This document shows positions 38,401-53,400 of a DNA stretch of 64,000 nt, in pieces (position 1 is the first letter of the stretch; the number at the start of each line of letters is the position of its first letter). Under the pieces are notes generated by a model that ran no database searches, had not been told where the DNA came from, and was given only the letters and a program-made list of their open reading frames with translations. Source of the DNA: Anastrepha obliqua (Eukaryota > Arthropoda > Insecta > Diptera > Tephritidae). A program made the translations under genes and the position numbers. Location of the stretch: positions 37,670,001 to 37,734,000 of the forward strand of contig NC_072895.1 in NCBI RefSeq assembly GCF_027943255.1, written 5' to 3'.

Positions 38401-41400
38401 AGAAGCATATTCTCTTTTCTTCTTCTTAATTGGTGCGATAACCGCTTAAGCAATTTTGGCAGAGTTTAACAAAGCGCACCAGTCATTTCTCTTTCCTGCT
38501 AACCGGCGCCAGTTGAAGCCAAGTCCTTCTACACCTGATCTTTCCAACGTAGAGCAGGCCTTCCTCTTCCTCTACTATCACCAGTTGGTACTGCATCGCA
38601 AACTTTTAGAGCCGAAGCGTTTGCATCCGCTGGTGTTGTTGAGATGTTTTCGTCCCCGATAGCTACATATATGGATTTCGCGAACGCATGCACGGAAGAT
38701 TCTCACTTTTGCTTTTGGCTGTTTCAGATTGCGATAAATAGGCGACAACTTTTTGGCGTTGTTTAATCAATTGTTGATGTTGTTCCTTGAGCCACCATTT
38801 GCGGCTGTTGTGCAGGGGAAGTAGCAACAATTGTCGACAAATTCCATTGCCTTTGATTTTCGTAATGTTTAATTTTCGTCTCAATCCTATTGCCAATTCG
38901 ACCACACAGAGCGAAAACTACCTACATACATAGTGAAATAAAAGAGAAATTCAGAGATATCTCTATGATTTTTTTTTCAAGTGGAACGCTATATTAGCAG
39001 CATTGTATTTTCTGCAAACCACTAAGCTTACAACTTTTGTAAAGGCAAGCTCCTTCAATTTATCAAAAGAGCTGACGTAGTGGGCATCTTTCAACCGAGA
39101 TATTTCTTTGGTAAATAACAACCATCTCACATAGAGTGTGGTTCTTCATGTAAAAGGCAAAGAATTTGTAACCTGTGCATTCAGAAGGTTGAAACCTGAG
39201 ATTAAAACGGTCTTAAGTTCTTTGATGAATAACACTGTGTGACAAAAAAAAAAACAAATTAAATATACTTTTATGGAGACCTAGCACAACTTGTGGCTAT
39301 AGAAAAACTAAACAAAATGATATAGGAGAAAACCGTTTTTCAGTTGGTTGATGTGAAGAATCACTCCTAACTTCGCCAATTTCCATCCGATTTCGAATTT
39401 GTTTTTTTAGTTCGAAAGAACAAAAACAAGCCTTTTTGACAGTGTGTTGACAATTTTTTTGAAATGACAACTTTGACATAATTTTTACGATATTATCCGA
39501 TATTGAGGATTTTTTTTAGTACACTACTGTTATAGTAAATTTAATTTTGCGTCGAATGAGCTATATTTGATTGTAATTGAATTAAAATTAATAGAGTTGT
39601 GTGAGTTTTAAGATTTTTTTTTTTACTAATTTGGTATGTAGGTATAACTTACGCTAAATGGGAATAAGGACGTTTTTTGATGCGTTATTATAGATACGTA
39701 ATATTTATTGGAGTATATATGTACTGTACTGCATACAACATTTGCCCCATTTTTTTGTCAATATATATATATATATATGTATATACATATATGTAATTGG
39801 CGCGTACACCCGTCTTGAGTGTTTGGCTGAGCTCCTCCTCCTGGCGTGCGTCAAGTCGGCTCCGAATGGCAGATAGTTTTTATGAGGAGCTTTTTCATAG
39901 CAGAAATACATTCGGAGGTTTGCCATTGCCTGCCGAGGGGCGACCGCTACTAGAAACAACTTTTTCTTTATTTTGGTGTTTCACCGAGATTTGAACCTGT
40001 GTTCTCTCTGATTTCCGAATGGTAATCACGCACCAACCCATTCGGCTACAACGGTCGGCCAAACAATATCAATAACTTTTGAATGGATAACTCTATTCAA
40101 AGAAGTTTGTAAAGTTTTTTATACAAAATTTCCTGAACTTTTCGATAGTAGAGTATATTTTAATTCTCCTCTTTATGCAGTTATAATAAAATTAATTCGG
40201 AGACTATAATAAGACGATTACAACAATGCAGCGGAATTGATTAGGAAAAAATGATATTAGATTGATCTGAGGCCTCGTGAAATATGGAGAAGTTATTTTC
40301 CAAAATTTGAAATTTTTTAATTATTCTGTATACCAAATTTCTGCATTTTTCGTTAGCTGCTGAAGTATAATATTTCCTTACGAGGTTCTTTACAATTTCA
40401 AATAAAAAGATATCTTCTGCCAAGCGTGAAATGAATATCTAGTTGCGTTGAAAATTGAAATTTTTCTGAGATCTGTGTTGAAAGAAACAAGTTCTAAAAA
40501 AGGAGAAAGAACTTACGGAAAAACGCATCGTTTCTCTCATATATTTTCCTTCCAGAATTATTTATAACATGTGGAATTTGGTGTTTTTGATTCTGTATCC
40601 AAGATAAGCTGTCTTGCGACATTGTATTGCTTGTAGAAGTTCACGGTCTTGATTAATTCGTCGTAGAACCTCGTATGTTAGAAACCAGATCGGTCCACGG
40701 CATTTTCAAAATTCGCCCAAAAATCTGCATTTCGAAGGCCTCGAGTCTGTTTATGTCAGCGCCTTTGAGTGTCCAACATTCCATGATATATAAGAGCACA
40801 GACCACACATACAATTTCACAAAACGAACTTCAAGATTCATATGAAAGTCATGGCAGCTTAAGATCTTTCTAAACGTACAGAATGTAGATCTAGCCTTCT
40901 ATTCTACACTAGTATATTTCTATTCTAGGCGGCCACCGTAGCCGAATGGGTTGGTGCGTGGTTACCATTCGGAATTCACAGAATCTCGGTGAAAGCAAAA
41001 TTATCAAAAACATTTTTCTAATAGCGGTCGCCCCTCGGCAGGCAATGGCAAACCTCCGAGTGTATTTCTGCCATGAAAAAGCTCCTCATAAAAATATCTG
41101 CCGTTCGGAGTCGACTTGAAACTGTAGGTCCCTCCATTTGTGGAACAACATCAAGACGCACACCACAAATAGGAGGAGGAGCTCGGCCAAACACCTAACA
41201 GAAGTGTACGCGCCAATTATTTATTTATTTTATTTTTTATATTTCTATTCTAGTTATTGTTTCCAAGCCAGCAACCAAAATACATTCTGTCACAAAAGTA
41301 CAGGGAATTGTTCAATAAAACGCAAAATAATTGTTTAATCATCAACATGTATTTTGTCGCCTTCAAAATAGGCTCCATTCGAAGCAATACACATATGCTA

Positions 41401-44400
41401 CCGATTAGTAGAGTCATCAAATCACCTCTTTAAACGCGTTTAAAGAGATCTTCCGCAGCTCCTTCAGCGAATTAACCTTAATGGCCTCTATCGACTTAAA
41501 GCGGCGTCTGCGGAAGGGCTATTTAAGTTTTGGGAAAAGGAAAAAGTCACAGGGGACTAAATCCGGCCAATACGGTGGTTGTTCAAAGATATTTGTCGAG
41601 TTTTTGGTCAAAAAAGTGTGCACAATACGAGCCTTGTGAGACGGTTCGTTATCATAGAGCAAGATCCATGAGTTTTCTTTCCGAAAATTCCATTCACCAT
41701 TTGGAATGAGTTCCATGTGCTTAACACCATGATCATCAAAGAAAACGAGTAGCATGATTTTCACTTTTGACCGACATTGACGTGGTTTTTTGGGTTTCGG
41801 CTCATGTGGATAGCGCCATTCAGCCGGCTGTTGACTGGTTTGCATGTCAAACTCATTACCTGTTATGTTGCACTGTATAGTATAAACGTTGGGTCCGAAT
41901 TCACTTGCTTAAGCATGTCTTCAGCCACCTTCTTCCGATAAATATTTTGAAGAAAACTCTATTGGAACGATTCGAGCAGCCACGCATCTCATGCCCAATT
42001 GTTGGCGTAGAATGTTGCGAATTGATTCGATAGACACTCTAAGGTCATGAGGTACCTCCCTAAAACTTAATTCATGGTTTTCCAGCCGAATTTTCTGGAC
42101 TTTGTCGACGTTTTCATCCGTTGAAGACGTTGATGGGCGACCAGATCTTGGCAAATCTTCCACGACTTCTCGGCCCTTTGCAAAAGCTTTATACCACTCG
42201 TAGACCCATGTTTTTAATAAAGCGCACTTGCCACAGGCTTTCTGCAACATTTTCAATGATTCGACGAACGAAATTCCGTTCACACCAAAATATTAAGACA
42301 AATTCTTTGTTCGATATTTTTATCCATAGTGAAACTCCCAGAACACACCTGCGGTTGACTGATATAATTAAATGTCAAAAACCAGCTAATTGACAGATCA
42401 CGCTCAAACTCTGCGACACTATAGAGGGCAGTTGTACCAACATTACAGCAAAAAAATTTAGACATACATATGTGTAACGCGCGCATTTTAAATGAACAAT
42501 TCCCGATATTTTTTTGGCAGAACGTAAATAAAATTTCAAACTTTTTCTATCTATACATTGTGAACCATCAGTTTATGACGGCCTGCACCTTCGTAACTCC
42601 TACTGACATGCATGAATTTCGTTTTGTTGATGTTAATTTTAAGGACGTAATTTTTGCTGGGATGAAGCACTTTATTTAGTATCGTTATCAAATTACTCAA
42701 GTTATGAGTGTGGTATCGTCGTCGTATCTAATGTTATTTAGAGCCACTCACTTAATTTGTATGCCTTGATGTAAATTCCAAAGATCTTCCTGAAAGATTT
42801 TCTCAGCATAGATGTTGAAAAGGTGAAGTGATAATATACATCCTTGCCTAATGCCTTTAAGAATTGGGATTTCGTGCGATTTGGTTCCACTAAAGGTTCC
42901 TAAAGCATCGTAACTCTTTTGTGTCAATGTCGAGCGATGCTACAATGTCAAAGAGCTTGTCATGTTGCACTGTACCAAAAGCTGTTTTATAGTCTAGAAA
43001 CACTTGAATACATCCTTTTGCACAACTTTTCAATTTTGGACAAGAACATGTACACAAATCAGCACTTCACGAATCACTTATCAGCCAATATTCCTGCACT
43101 TTTTTTGCGTCGGATTTTTTTGGTAATGTTTGCTATAATCGAATAGGTTTAAGTATGGAGAAGACGGAGGCTATTCTTCCACTGTTATGAAACTTGGAAC
43201 ATTTTCGCGACACCAATTTTGCACAATTCTGGCATTACATGCAGGAGCAGAATCTTATTGAAAAAATAATAATTTATTTCCAAAAATCTCCATTGCGTGA
43301 GGCTTCAAATGATTTAGTAAAACATTGTTTAGATAAAATTCTACATTTATTTTGACGTCTTTATCACTCCACTCGCTATTATTATAGTTTTCTTAAGCGT
43401 TGATTATATGGCGCATTGTGCCAAAGTTAATGATTTCCACTTATTTTTATCGTTTGCGTTTGAATCCAGGTCAGATCGTTGCGAGTTATTTTGTCATGCA
43501 GGCTGCGTCGCAGGATCCTCTTGGCCTACCCTTGAGTCTATTGTCATCGTTGGTATTCCTTGGGCTAGTTTTTTAAGGGTGTGTCGAGTCCATGCCCACT
43601 TTCTCTTTTTTTTTTGAATAAAATACAAACGGTTTGACTTTTTAACTAATTTTTTTTTTAATATCGAGTTTGAACATATACATTTAAGTATGAAATTCGA
43701 TTTCTTTTGCATGACCACCGCGTGCACGTTTTACGAAGTCCAATCGTTGAACCCAATTTTCGACCACTCTTTTGCATAAATCGGCCGAAATTCCAGCAAT
43801 TTCGCGTTCGATATTGGCTCTGAGCTCACAAATCGTCGCCGGCTTGTTACTGTAGACCAATGACTTCACATAACCCCAAAGAAAATAGTCTAGAGGCGTC
43901 AAATCACACGAGCGCGGCGGCCATTCGACCGGTCCATTTCTGGAAATAATGCGCTCATCGAACTTACTCTTCAACAAATCAATTGCAGCGTGTGCTGTGT
44001 GGCTTGTGGCCCCGTTCTGTGGAAACCACATGTCATCTAAGTCCATACCATTCAATTGCGGCCAAAAATAATCGTTTTTCATGTCGTGGTATCGATTTCC
44101 ATTCACAGTAACGTGGCGATCGTTCTCGTCAACGAAAAAATATGGGCCAATTACGCCGCCGGCATGTAAGCCGCACCAAACAGTGATTTTTTCGGGATGC
44201 AACGGTGCCTCATGAATCACGTGTGGATTGCTTTCTGCCCAGTAACGCATATTTTGCTTGTTGACAAGGCCATTGAGCCAAAAGTGAGCTTCATCACTGA
44301 AGATGATTTTTTGGAAAAAATCTAGATTAAAGTAGCAGCAACAGAACGACTATTTTCATAAAAAATTTGCACGATATGCAATCGTTGCTCAAGTGTGTAG

Positions 44401-47400
44401 CGTTCCATGATGAAATGTATACTAATGAAGTTTACAAATGGCAAGCGAAAAATAAAAAATATTGCGTCGTTCGCCCTCCCTATCGGAAAAAAGTTGAAGC
44501 GCACCTGTTGAAAAACGCTTTATAAGGCTTAAGCTTAAAATTTTCCTTATTTATCAAATGCGCAGTCTGATGGCTCATTTTAAGAATGTTAGCGAGTTTT
44601 CGTAGCGAAACAATTTCTACGAGCCCGTTCACGCACAGCTTTAATCGTATTATTAGTTCTGAGGGATCGCTTTCGTCCAGTTTTTTGTTTGTGTTTCTTT
44701 ATTTGCACACTTCCACTGAACAAATCATCTGTTCACATTAAGTTTTTCAATTTCATAAGTTCTCTTGCCTTGCAAATGCACAGTCTGTGTCAGAAAAAAG
44801 AAACTGCGATTATTCATGATGTATAAAAGATATATATGGGTAAGACTCCGTCAGAAAATATGAGATTTGCAAGTGGTCTTTCGATTTCTTTGAAACTTTG
44901 GGAAATATTAGTTCTAGGTAAGATACATTCGAGCCTAAAAGGATTTTGAAAAATTTTCAAAATTGAGTCATCTACGCCATGTTGAAAATCGGGACCGTGT
45001 TTTTTTCAAAAATCAATATTTCTTGAACCGTTGGATGGATTTCAATGCAATTTACAGACAATATAGAAACAAATAAGTAGTTTAAATTAGTATTATGTTA
45101 AAAAAAAATTTCGAAATTTTGACCAAAAAAAAGTCAAAAAAATTTTTTTAATCAATTTTTAGTTGATTTGGCCAGTTTTTTAGATTTTCTGTTATACACG
45201 TAACGATTCCTTATGATTTAACCTTTATTTCGAAAAAAAAAATTTATGGTGTCTATAATAGTTCTCGAGATATTGCGATTAAAATTTTTTACATGAAAGT
45301 ATGTACAAAACTACGAGCCTTGGCATTTTCCTCATGCTTTGAACCAGCTTTTCTGCGTAGCTCGTCGTCAAACAGAACTAGATTTTGCGAACTTGACGCA
45401 CGAGTTGCTTTAAATCATGGACTGGCCTTCCGGCAAGATGCGTTTTCATAGTTCCCCACACATTTTCAATGAGGTTGGCGTCTGGGGACTGGGAAGGCCA
45501 GTTTCTCAATGTGTTTTTTCTGAGGGCAGTGGTTTTGATGATGTGGTGTTGATGGTGTTGATACTCACATCTATTCCCTTTTTAGCAAGAACTGAGTGTG
45601 CTTGGCGTAGTCACGAAAAAGGGTCCCGCTTAAAAGTTGGACGATCACTTTATCCTGCTTTTCTGTCGTCACTCGCTTCAAGCCGCGCTCGGAAAAGTCA
45701 TCAACATTTATACCGCTGATTCCACATCACAACAAACTTTTTGATTTTTTAATCACTTTTACAGCCTCGGCGTAAGATAATTTTGGCCTTTTCAAATGCG
45801 TGCATAAAAACACTGCCTCAAAACATTTCACGTACTTCTCACTCATTTTTGTTTGGTTGCGTTTACAGGAAAGTTTCGAACGACACAAACCTGAGTTAGC
45901 ACTGGCGTCGTAGCCGTTGAGTGGGACTATTACGCAGCAAAAAGCAGAACGAAATATATCTTGAAGTTACAAGAAAAAACTGGTTCTTTTCTTCAGACAC
46001 AGATTGTAGTTCTAAAACAAGCTCCCGTTTCACATTCATGCTGCACAAAATTTACTATCAAATAAAATATAAAATATATAGCAGCTAATAGTTGGCAATA
46101 AGGAGGTAATGCAATGTAATAAATAAAGTTTCATTCGAAAGTGATTCGGAATAAATAAGCGAAGCGTTTTTTGGACATCAGTTATATTTTGCACTCTGTG
46201 CCATGAACTCTCTATTAAGTCGTTCACTTAAGCATGGAAGAAATATCAATGAATGTTCGAGGCGAACATGATAAACCTTCATTACATTTTTATTATTATC
46301 CTAGTGTGACTTAATTAACCATTTACATTCATTACGTATGCTTTACCTCTGCGCCTTAAGCGAAACACTCGAATTACAAGACTACAATAACAAGAACCGG
46401 CGAACAATAATTAAGTTGATGATCTTAGTCAGAAGCACAAACAAGTCCCTCTGAACCCTCTTATTTAAATAGTAACTGCAGTTACTAAAATTAAAATGTA
46501 TAAATTAAAAAAATCTTCCATCATCTGAAGGAAAAACATTCCAAAAAATGCATCCACAGCAGTTGGCAGTCATAAAGCATAATGTGAAAAAATTAAAAGA
46601 TAAAGTCAAACCCCGTTTTTGTAATACCCAAATTGAATTCTTTTTTATTCAGCACACAATACTATGTATTTCTCTTCAGTCATCGCAAATGTCAACTCAC
46701 TTTATCCCATCCCAAGAGATTGATATGGAGCTTAAGAAGAATACACTTAACCAAATGTGACCACATAACATAGTGCGCACGAACGGAATATTTGAGTCTT
46801 TTGGAAGGGATGAAGGTAAGAATAACGTTCAAAAGCCGTGGATTATCGGAATGCATAGAGAGTAAATTCAGTTCAGCGAATACGTGATGCCACCTTTTTC
46901 ATCCCTTACATAGAAGTTTGCCTGTTAATCATTTGAAAGTGGAATAATATGATTAAGATGGAAAATGGCAGTGAGCTTCGAATTGCCAAGTTGCACGACG
47001 TGGGTACATATGTATGTGTACATATATGCTTCCATTCATGAATTTGCTGAACTGTGGCGCCATAATAAGGCGATGTTATAAACCTATCTTCAATTTTTTT
47101 TCAGCTCTATTTCAGTGACGGAATTAATGATATTTACATAAAAATGGACACAGAACTGTTTCCAATACGGGTATTTTTTTGCTTAGGAATCAAAATTATT
47201 TTAAAAAAGTTTCCATTTTTTTTTCTAACGGTATAATAGATTTTGAAAATATGGTAATTGATTACACTGTACCTCACGCGGCTGGGTATTAGACCAAACC
47301 AGATTTTTTTAACAGGTTGAGTCATAAGTAAAAAAATTAACCTCCGAAATCCAGATTTTTGTACAATACACACAAAAAAAGTTGATTTTGCTATATAGTG

Positions 47401-50400
47401 TTGCCATACACACATTTTTTAGAACTGCCAATTAAGTTCTAGAAATCCTTCATTCTGAATTAAATTAAATTAAATTTGCTTCATCTTTTCACTAATTGAA
47501 ATTATAATACAATATAACTTACATCAATAAATTTATGTATTTTAAATATCTTCTATTAGCAAACTAACCTGTAGATCAGTTTCCGGCGAACACTTCGTTT
47601 GAAGAAACCAGAACAACCATTGCAGGCTAAAATCCCGTAGTGTTTGCCAGAGCTGGTGTCTCCACAGACCACGCAAATCAAACCCAAGTTTTGACTTTTT
47701 GAACGCGCAGCTACCACAGATCCGGCCTGCTCCACATTGTTAGCCGAATTCACCACCGAATGCTGACTCCAAGGGACCAATCGATTTTGCGGTGAATAGC
47801 AAACTCTGTTTGTGTGTGTGCTAAGGATTTCTGCAATAAATAAATACACTTGCTAAGTTGGTTTCAATTAAATTCCATTTTATTGAATTGCAAACGCTCA
47901 AATGCGTATTACTCTTTGTACTCCCCCACCCTACCCACATCCCATATTTAACTTGTGTGTACTTTTTTGACTTTGCGTGCAACATTTGAATATTTACATC
48001 CACTATTTTGTTATTTTCTATGTAGATATCTATGTTATAAGTAAAGTATTGCCGTCGACCCTATGAGCAATCCACAAATTTATTTACACATTCAATTAGG
48101 GTGCCATTAAAGCTTCGCGTCAATCTGTGCACAAATTTTTCTCTGGGGACAATTGTTTCGCCATCACACCCTAATTTGATTGTAGTGATTTTTTGATGCA
48201 CTTAACCCGGGAAATGCGAAACACCGAAGCACCGGCGGTCTCATTTGTTACGGCTGGCTGGTAATTTCATCAAATCTATTCGAACAAACAAGTACCAAGT
48301 GTTAGCCGCAGTCAGCAGGATTAACGTCATATGCTTGAATTTTATGCTGTTAATATTATTAAGATGATTTTGTAGCTGTTGCATGTTGAATATCACAAAC
48401 ATGCACACTCGCATGTAATGGGTGCCCAATGAAAGTGTTAAAGTTTCAAAAACCAAATTTTCATGCAAAACCATTTCAATGACTAAGTGGATAACGATAT
48501 GAGATTGGAAGAAGATGCGTGTGACTATGGATATATGCGTACATAGAGTATAATGTATATGGATATATATGTGTCTAAACAGTTACGGACATTAACAAAT
48601 TTAGTCTGTGAATGTTTTGAACGATTTTTTTTCATTGATAGTTATGGAAAATAGTTTATTAAAAATGATGATTCAATACAACTTTGGGGTATTTTCATAA
48701 GTTTGCTTCGGTATGCGGTATGGCTATTAAATAAACTGGCTGAATGTATAAAATATTTTATTTTCATTTTACACATTCTCGTACATATTTACTTATCACC
48801 TTCTATAAACGCCTCTCCTATATCCCTAAAAACCGAAACAGAAACAGTGCAAGAAGCATTCATCCCTCAACCCTTTCAGGCCATATGCCGCTTTCTCTTT
48901 CACAGCGTCAAAGTACCCAAATCTTATTCCTTTCAATGCAGATTTCATCTTAGGAATCGGATAGAAGTCGTACGCTACAAGATCTGGCGAACAAGGCCTA
49001 TGGTCTAACGCCAGGAAGTTAGGTAGGGTATGGCTGTATTACTTTGTTTATTGCAGCGAGAGCTCTGCATTCCGAAGTGAAGGTCTCACGCTCGACAGTT
49101 ATTTGTAGCTAGCATTTTTCGTCCGATCGAACCCAAGAAAAGTTTTGAAATTTTCTCCTTGGCACTATCGATCATCATCATCATCGGGCAGCTTTACAGC
49201 TCGGGCTGAGCTTTTGCTTCGTTCATGATTCGTTCACCAGTTTCTACCACCCACTGTCCTCAGGTTAATGGACTTGTTCAAACCGTGTAGGTCTTGGCCG
49301 TTCTTGGGCTTTAGGCGCTACGGGGTTGTATTGCACGATTGTTTTTTTTTTAATTCAATGGTACTGACAATTTCTCTAGATTAGCTCTCGTTTTCGAGAT
49401 ATTTGAGTTTCAAATTTGTAGAATTGATGTCTCTAAATCTTTCGCATGACGCCGTAAAAAAGGTAAGTTACTTAAGCGTAAAAAATAAAACTCGAAAATC
49501 CTTAACTACGGAGAGCTGTTAATTTAATAGTTTATTGCGAAAGATATGTACTTGGTGTTATGGAAAATTGAATATGCTTTTATGATACCTGGTAAGAATA
49601 AAAAATTTCACATACCCTATCGTTCATACTTATCATGGAAAATTAATAAATCCATGACCCAGAACTACTCAAATACCGCCGGTGAAACAATCTCATCTGA
49701 AATTGTTTTATCTTCTGATTGACAATCCGTTTCCAATAAACGGTTCATATAGCAATTCGAGGTCATTTAATCCTTATAAAGGGAGATCAATTTAGAGATA
49801 TCGGTTTTAAATTGAAATAAAACAAGGAAAATTCAAATTGTTGGGCAATCTTTATTATTTTTGTGTACAACCGACATGGCACTTATTTTTTTAAGATAAT
49901 CTCTTTCAAATGTTGGCCGCAACTGCTCCATAATTCGGCCATCCGTAAACACCAATTTTGAATATTTCGCTGGAGGACTTCGGTCAGTATCTTGTGAATA
50001 ACTTTAGTAATATTGGCTTCCAATGCCTCAATCGAAACTGGTTTATCCTCAAAGCATTTAGACTTCACATACTCCCACAAATAAAAGTCTAAAGGTGGGA
50101 TATCAGACGATTTTGTTGCCTAATTGCCCACTCCACTGGTCCGAGATGAGAGATAACTTGCTCACCGAAATGACGACGCAATAAATCCATTGTGTCACGG
50201 ACTGTATGTTTAATATGGCTCGAAAGCGTTCGCCATTCACTGTTACATAGGCGTCAGCCTCGTCTTTGAAGAAATATGGATCGATAGATCCCACCAAACG
50301 GTTGTTTTCAATAGATTTAATGGCTTCGGATTGCTCTTTAGCCCCAATACGGAAATTTTGCTATTTGATGTAGCCATTAAGCCCAAAATGGGTCTCATCG

Positions 50401-53400
50401 CTGATCGCCATAAGTTGACCTGAGCGCGTGATGAACACTTTTTTTTCGTGATAAAATTGTACGATCTGATCTGATCACCCTTTACTGATTTCGCATGATA
50501 CTTCCGACCATATTCATTTACATTATCATTACATTGCATTATATTTGGCTCGAAAATCAGAACCAGCGATTGTTCGTGAACTCGAGCACCTTAAAAAATT
50601 TTGTTTAGCGCACCATTACGCGTTACAATGATACTGGTAGCATCGCAAAACGTAATTGAGTTGGGTATCAAAAGACTGCAAGCAACGTCACGTGAAATGG
50701 TTCAAAAAGTGAAGAAGTGACTTGAGCGAAATCCCCGACGAAGTGCCAATCAAATGGCGAAAGAACTGAAAATATCTAACCGTAGCCTCAATCGCTTACT
50801 AAAAAATGATCTCAAAGGCCAGCTTTAAAAGATCCAAAAGGCGCATGATCTCACACCGAAGCAGCAACAAGTCCGACTTGAGTGAACGAAGGAGTTGCTT
50901 CGCTTGGCCGAAAGCGGGCAATTGCCGAACATTGTATTTTCTGAAGAGACATTTTTTCAAATTGAGCAATTCGTAAACTCCCAAAACGATAGAATTTATT
51001 TGAACAACCGTTCATACTAGAATTTTAGTCATCGATTGGCCACCAGGAGACAGCACCCGCCACAGGTAATGGTTTGGGCAACCGCAGATGGGCGCTCTCT
51101 AATCGTTTTCATCGAGCCTGACGTCAAGGTAAATGCGAAATATTATAAGGTAAGTATTATGGAGGTTGCTTTGAAGCCGTGGGCAGACAAACATTTCAGC
51201 GGCAGACGATGGATGTTTCAACAGGACTCGACGCCGTCTCACAAAGCTCGAGTGAACCAAGAATGGCTAAAAACAATGGACCTGGAATTCACCAGGCGCG
51301 AGTCCCATGGATTATTCTCTTTGGGCCATTTTGGAGAGCAAGGTCCGAACTGAAAGATTCACCAGACTAGAAAGGTTGGAAAAAGCCATTGTCCCGTGTT
51401 TCTGGACCATCTCAAGACCATAGCCAACGCAAAAGATGGTCATATCGAGCAAAAGTAAATTTATTCTCAATTTTGTAAAGCAATTTTCCAAACTAAATTA
51501 CTGGCCTTTTTAATTGGTTACACTTCGAGTGCCCGACCCTGTATGTATTTTATACAGCGATGAAACGAAAATAAGTAAAGTTGGTCCAGATGGTTGGAAG
51601 TACGAACGGCGGCCAAGGCGTGCAGCATTCGACCCCAAATTCGTCTAACCAATTATAAATCACGGAGGAGCGCCAATAATGGTGTGGGGCTGCTTTTTCT
51701 GGAACGGTGCATCGTACTGAAGGGAATATAGATGCGGTCAATTACCTTCAGGTACTTCATTTAGTAATGTTACCTTATGCCGAAGAGAATTTACCGTTGA
51801 TCTTCAACAAGACAATGATCCGAAGCACACTTCTCGTGTGGCAATACAGTTGTTCAAAGACAATTTTATCACTGTTCCGGATTGGACATCTTCGAGCGTC
51901 GACTTAAATTGAACAGAACAGCATAGAATCGACGGAAAATGTCTTCAGTGCACAGAATATCACCAATTTGGATCGTTTGAAAAGGCCAAGGCAGCATGGG
52001 AATCCATTCCCATTGAACACTGTAGGTTTAATAACGTCAATGCAAAGGCGTTGTGCAGCAATAATAAAGCAAAAAGGATTTTTAACAAAATATTATTCTG
52101 ATTTTACTATTATTTTTGTTCGTCCTTACGTATTTTTCTCGAACGATTTTCGGATTGTATTAACTTTTGTACATGAAGTAAAAAATATGTTTTTCTAAGA
52201 TAAAAAGACTGATACGGATTGAACACATTTTACAGTTATAGAATTAAAGCTAATATTCAAAACATTTAATTAATTAAGGAGGTGGGTATCGTTCTTAAGT
52301 ATTTTTCAACGGCTGTAATTCGATAATTCTTTTGAATGAAAGAAAATAAAACAACAAAAACTTTAATATAATATATGAATTATTGACACTTTGTAGTATA
52401 TTTCGTATTAAATGACATGTATAAAATTTTCAAACAATTGTGGTAAGTTTTGGCAAAAGTCATTAAAAATTCCGTTTTTGATATTTAACTTTAATACGAA
52501 AAAAAATTTATTTTATTTATTTTGCCTTACTTATGGCTGCTGAGCTTATCATATGTATATTTGAGATGCCAGGATCAAATATTTTCCTAGTCTGTTTATC
52601 ATAAGAATGTGCAAAAGGTGTAAACTTTGAACCCCATATAAAAATTCAACCGTTATCTTCCAAATTACCCATACACGTATATTTGTTTTTTTTTTAGTAC
52701 TCTCTGACAGAACCCACAGCGAACAGTGGCTATTTTGTTGTGTTGCACAGTACAATTTTAAGTAATATTTTATTAAGCATAAAACATTTACTCACATTTT
52801 ATTTTAAACTTTTATTTGTACAATTATTTCTTCTCCTTCACAAAATATGCTTTTACCAAGGGAACCGATTCGAGAGAGCTGGTTTTTTTGTGTTTAAAGT
52901 TGCTGATAACCCACGTGTTGGTGCCCGAAACCCAGAGGGCTTAGCGAAATATGCGAAGTTTCACCGTAATGAAACATTGAATCACTGCACATATATTTCC
53001 CTTAAATGTTACTTCGAATACACTTGGGGAATTCGGCCTCCGTACTCCATGCCACTCGCGCACGATATATTCTTTTGGTGCTCGTTTAGTGGTCGCAGAG
53101 TTTGTTTCATAGACTTTATTTCTGAAGTACCCCATATCCAAAAAAATCCACAGAGGTAAGATCGGGCGGCCTGGGTTACTAGGATATGTCTCCGAAACGG
53201 CTTATCAGTTTGTTACGGACGAAATCACGCAGTGTTGCTGAAACCATGTATGTGTGCTGAAGGAAAAATTATCTCTCTTTACTGGTATAAAATAATCGTT
53301 CAGCATGCGCCCGTCCAAAGACGATTCCCGAAAAAATATGGTATTGTAGCGACAAATTCAATATTTTCACTTGTTCTCGATATTCGGCTGGACCCCGACC

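Noticed and set aside
47556..47849. Stand-alone small gene starting MYLFIAEIL and holding a zinc finger
   Set aside because: The first residues come from intron sequence before a good acceptor, and the frame runs through the donor at 47568. It is Hr51 exon 2, not a separate gene.
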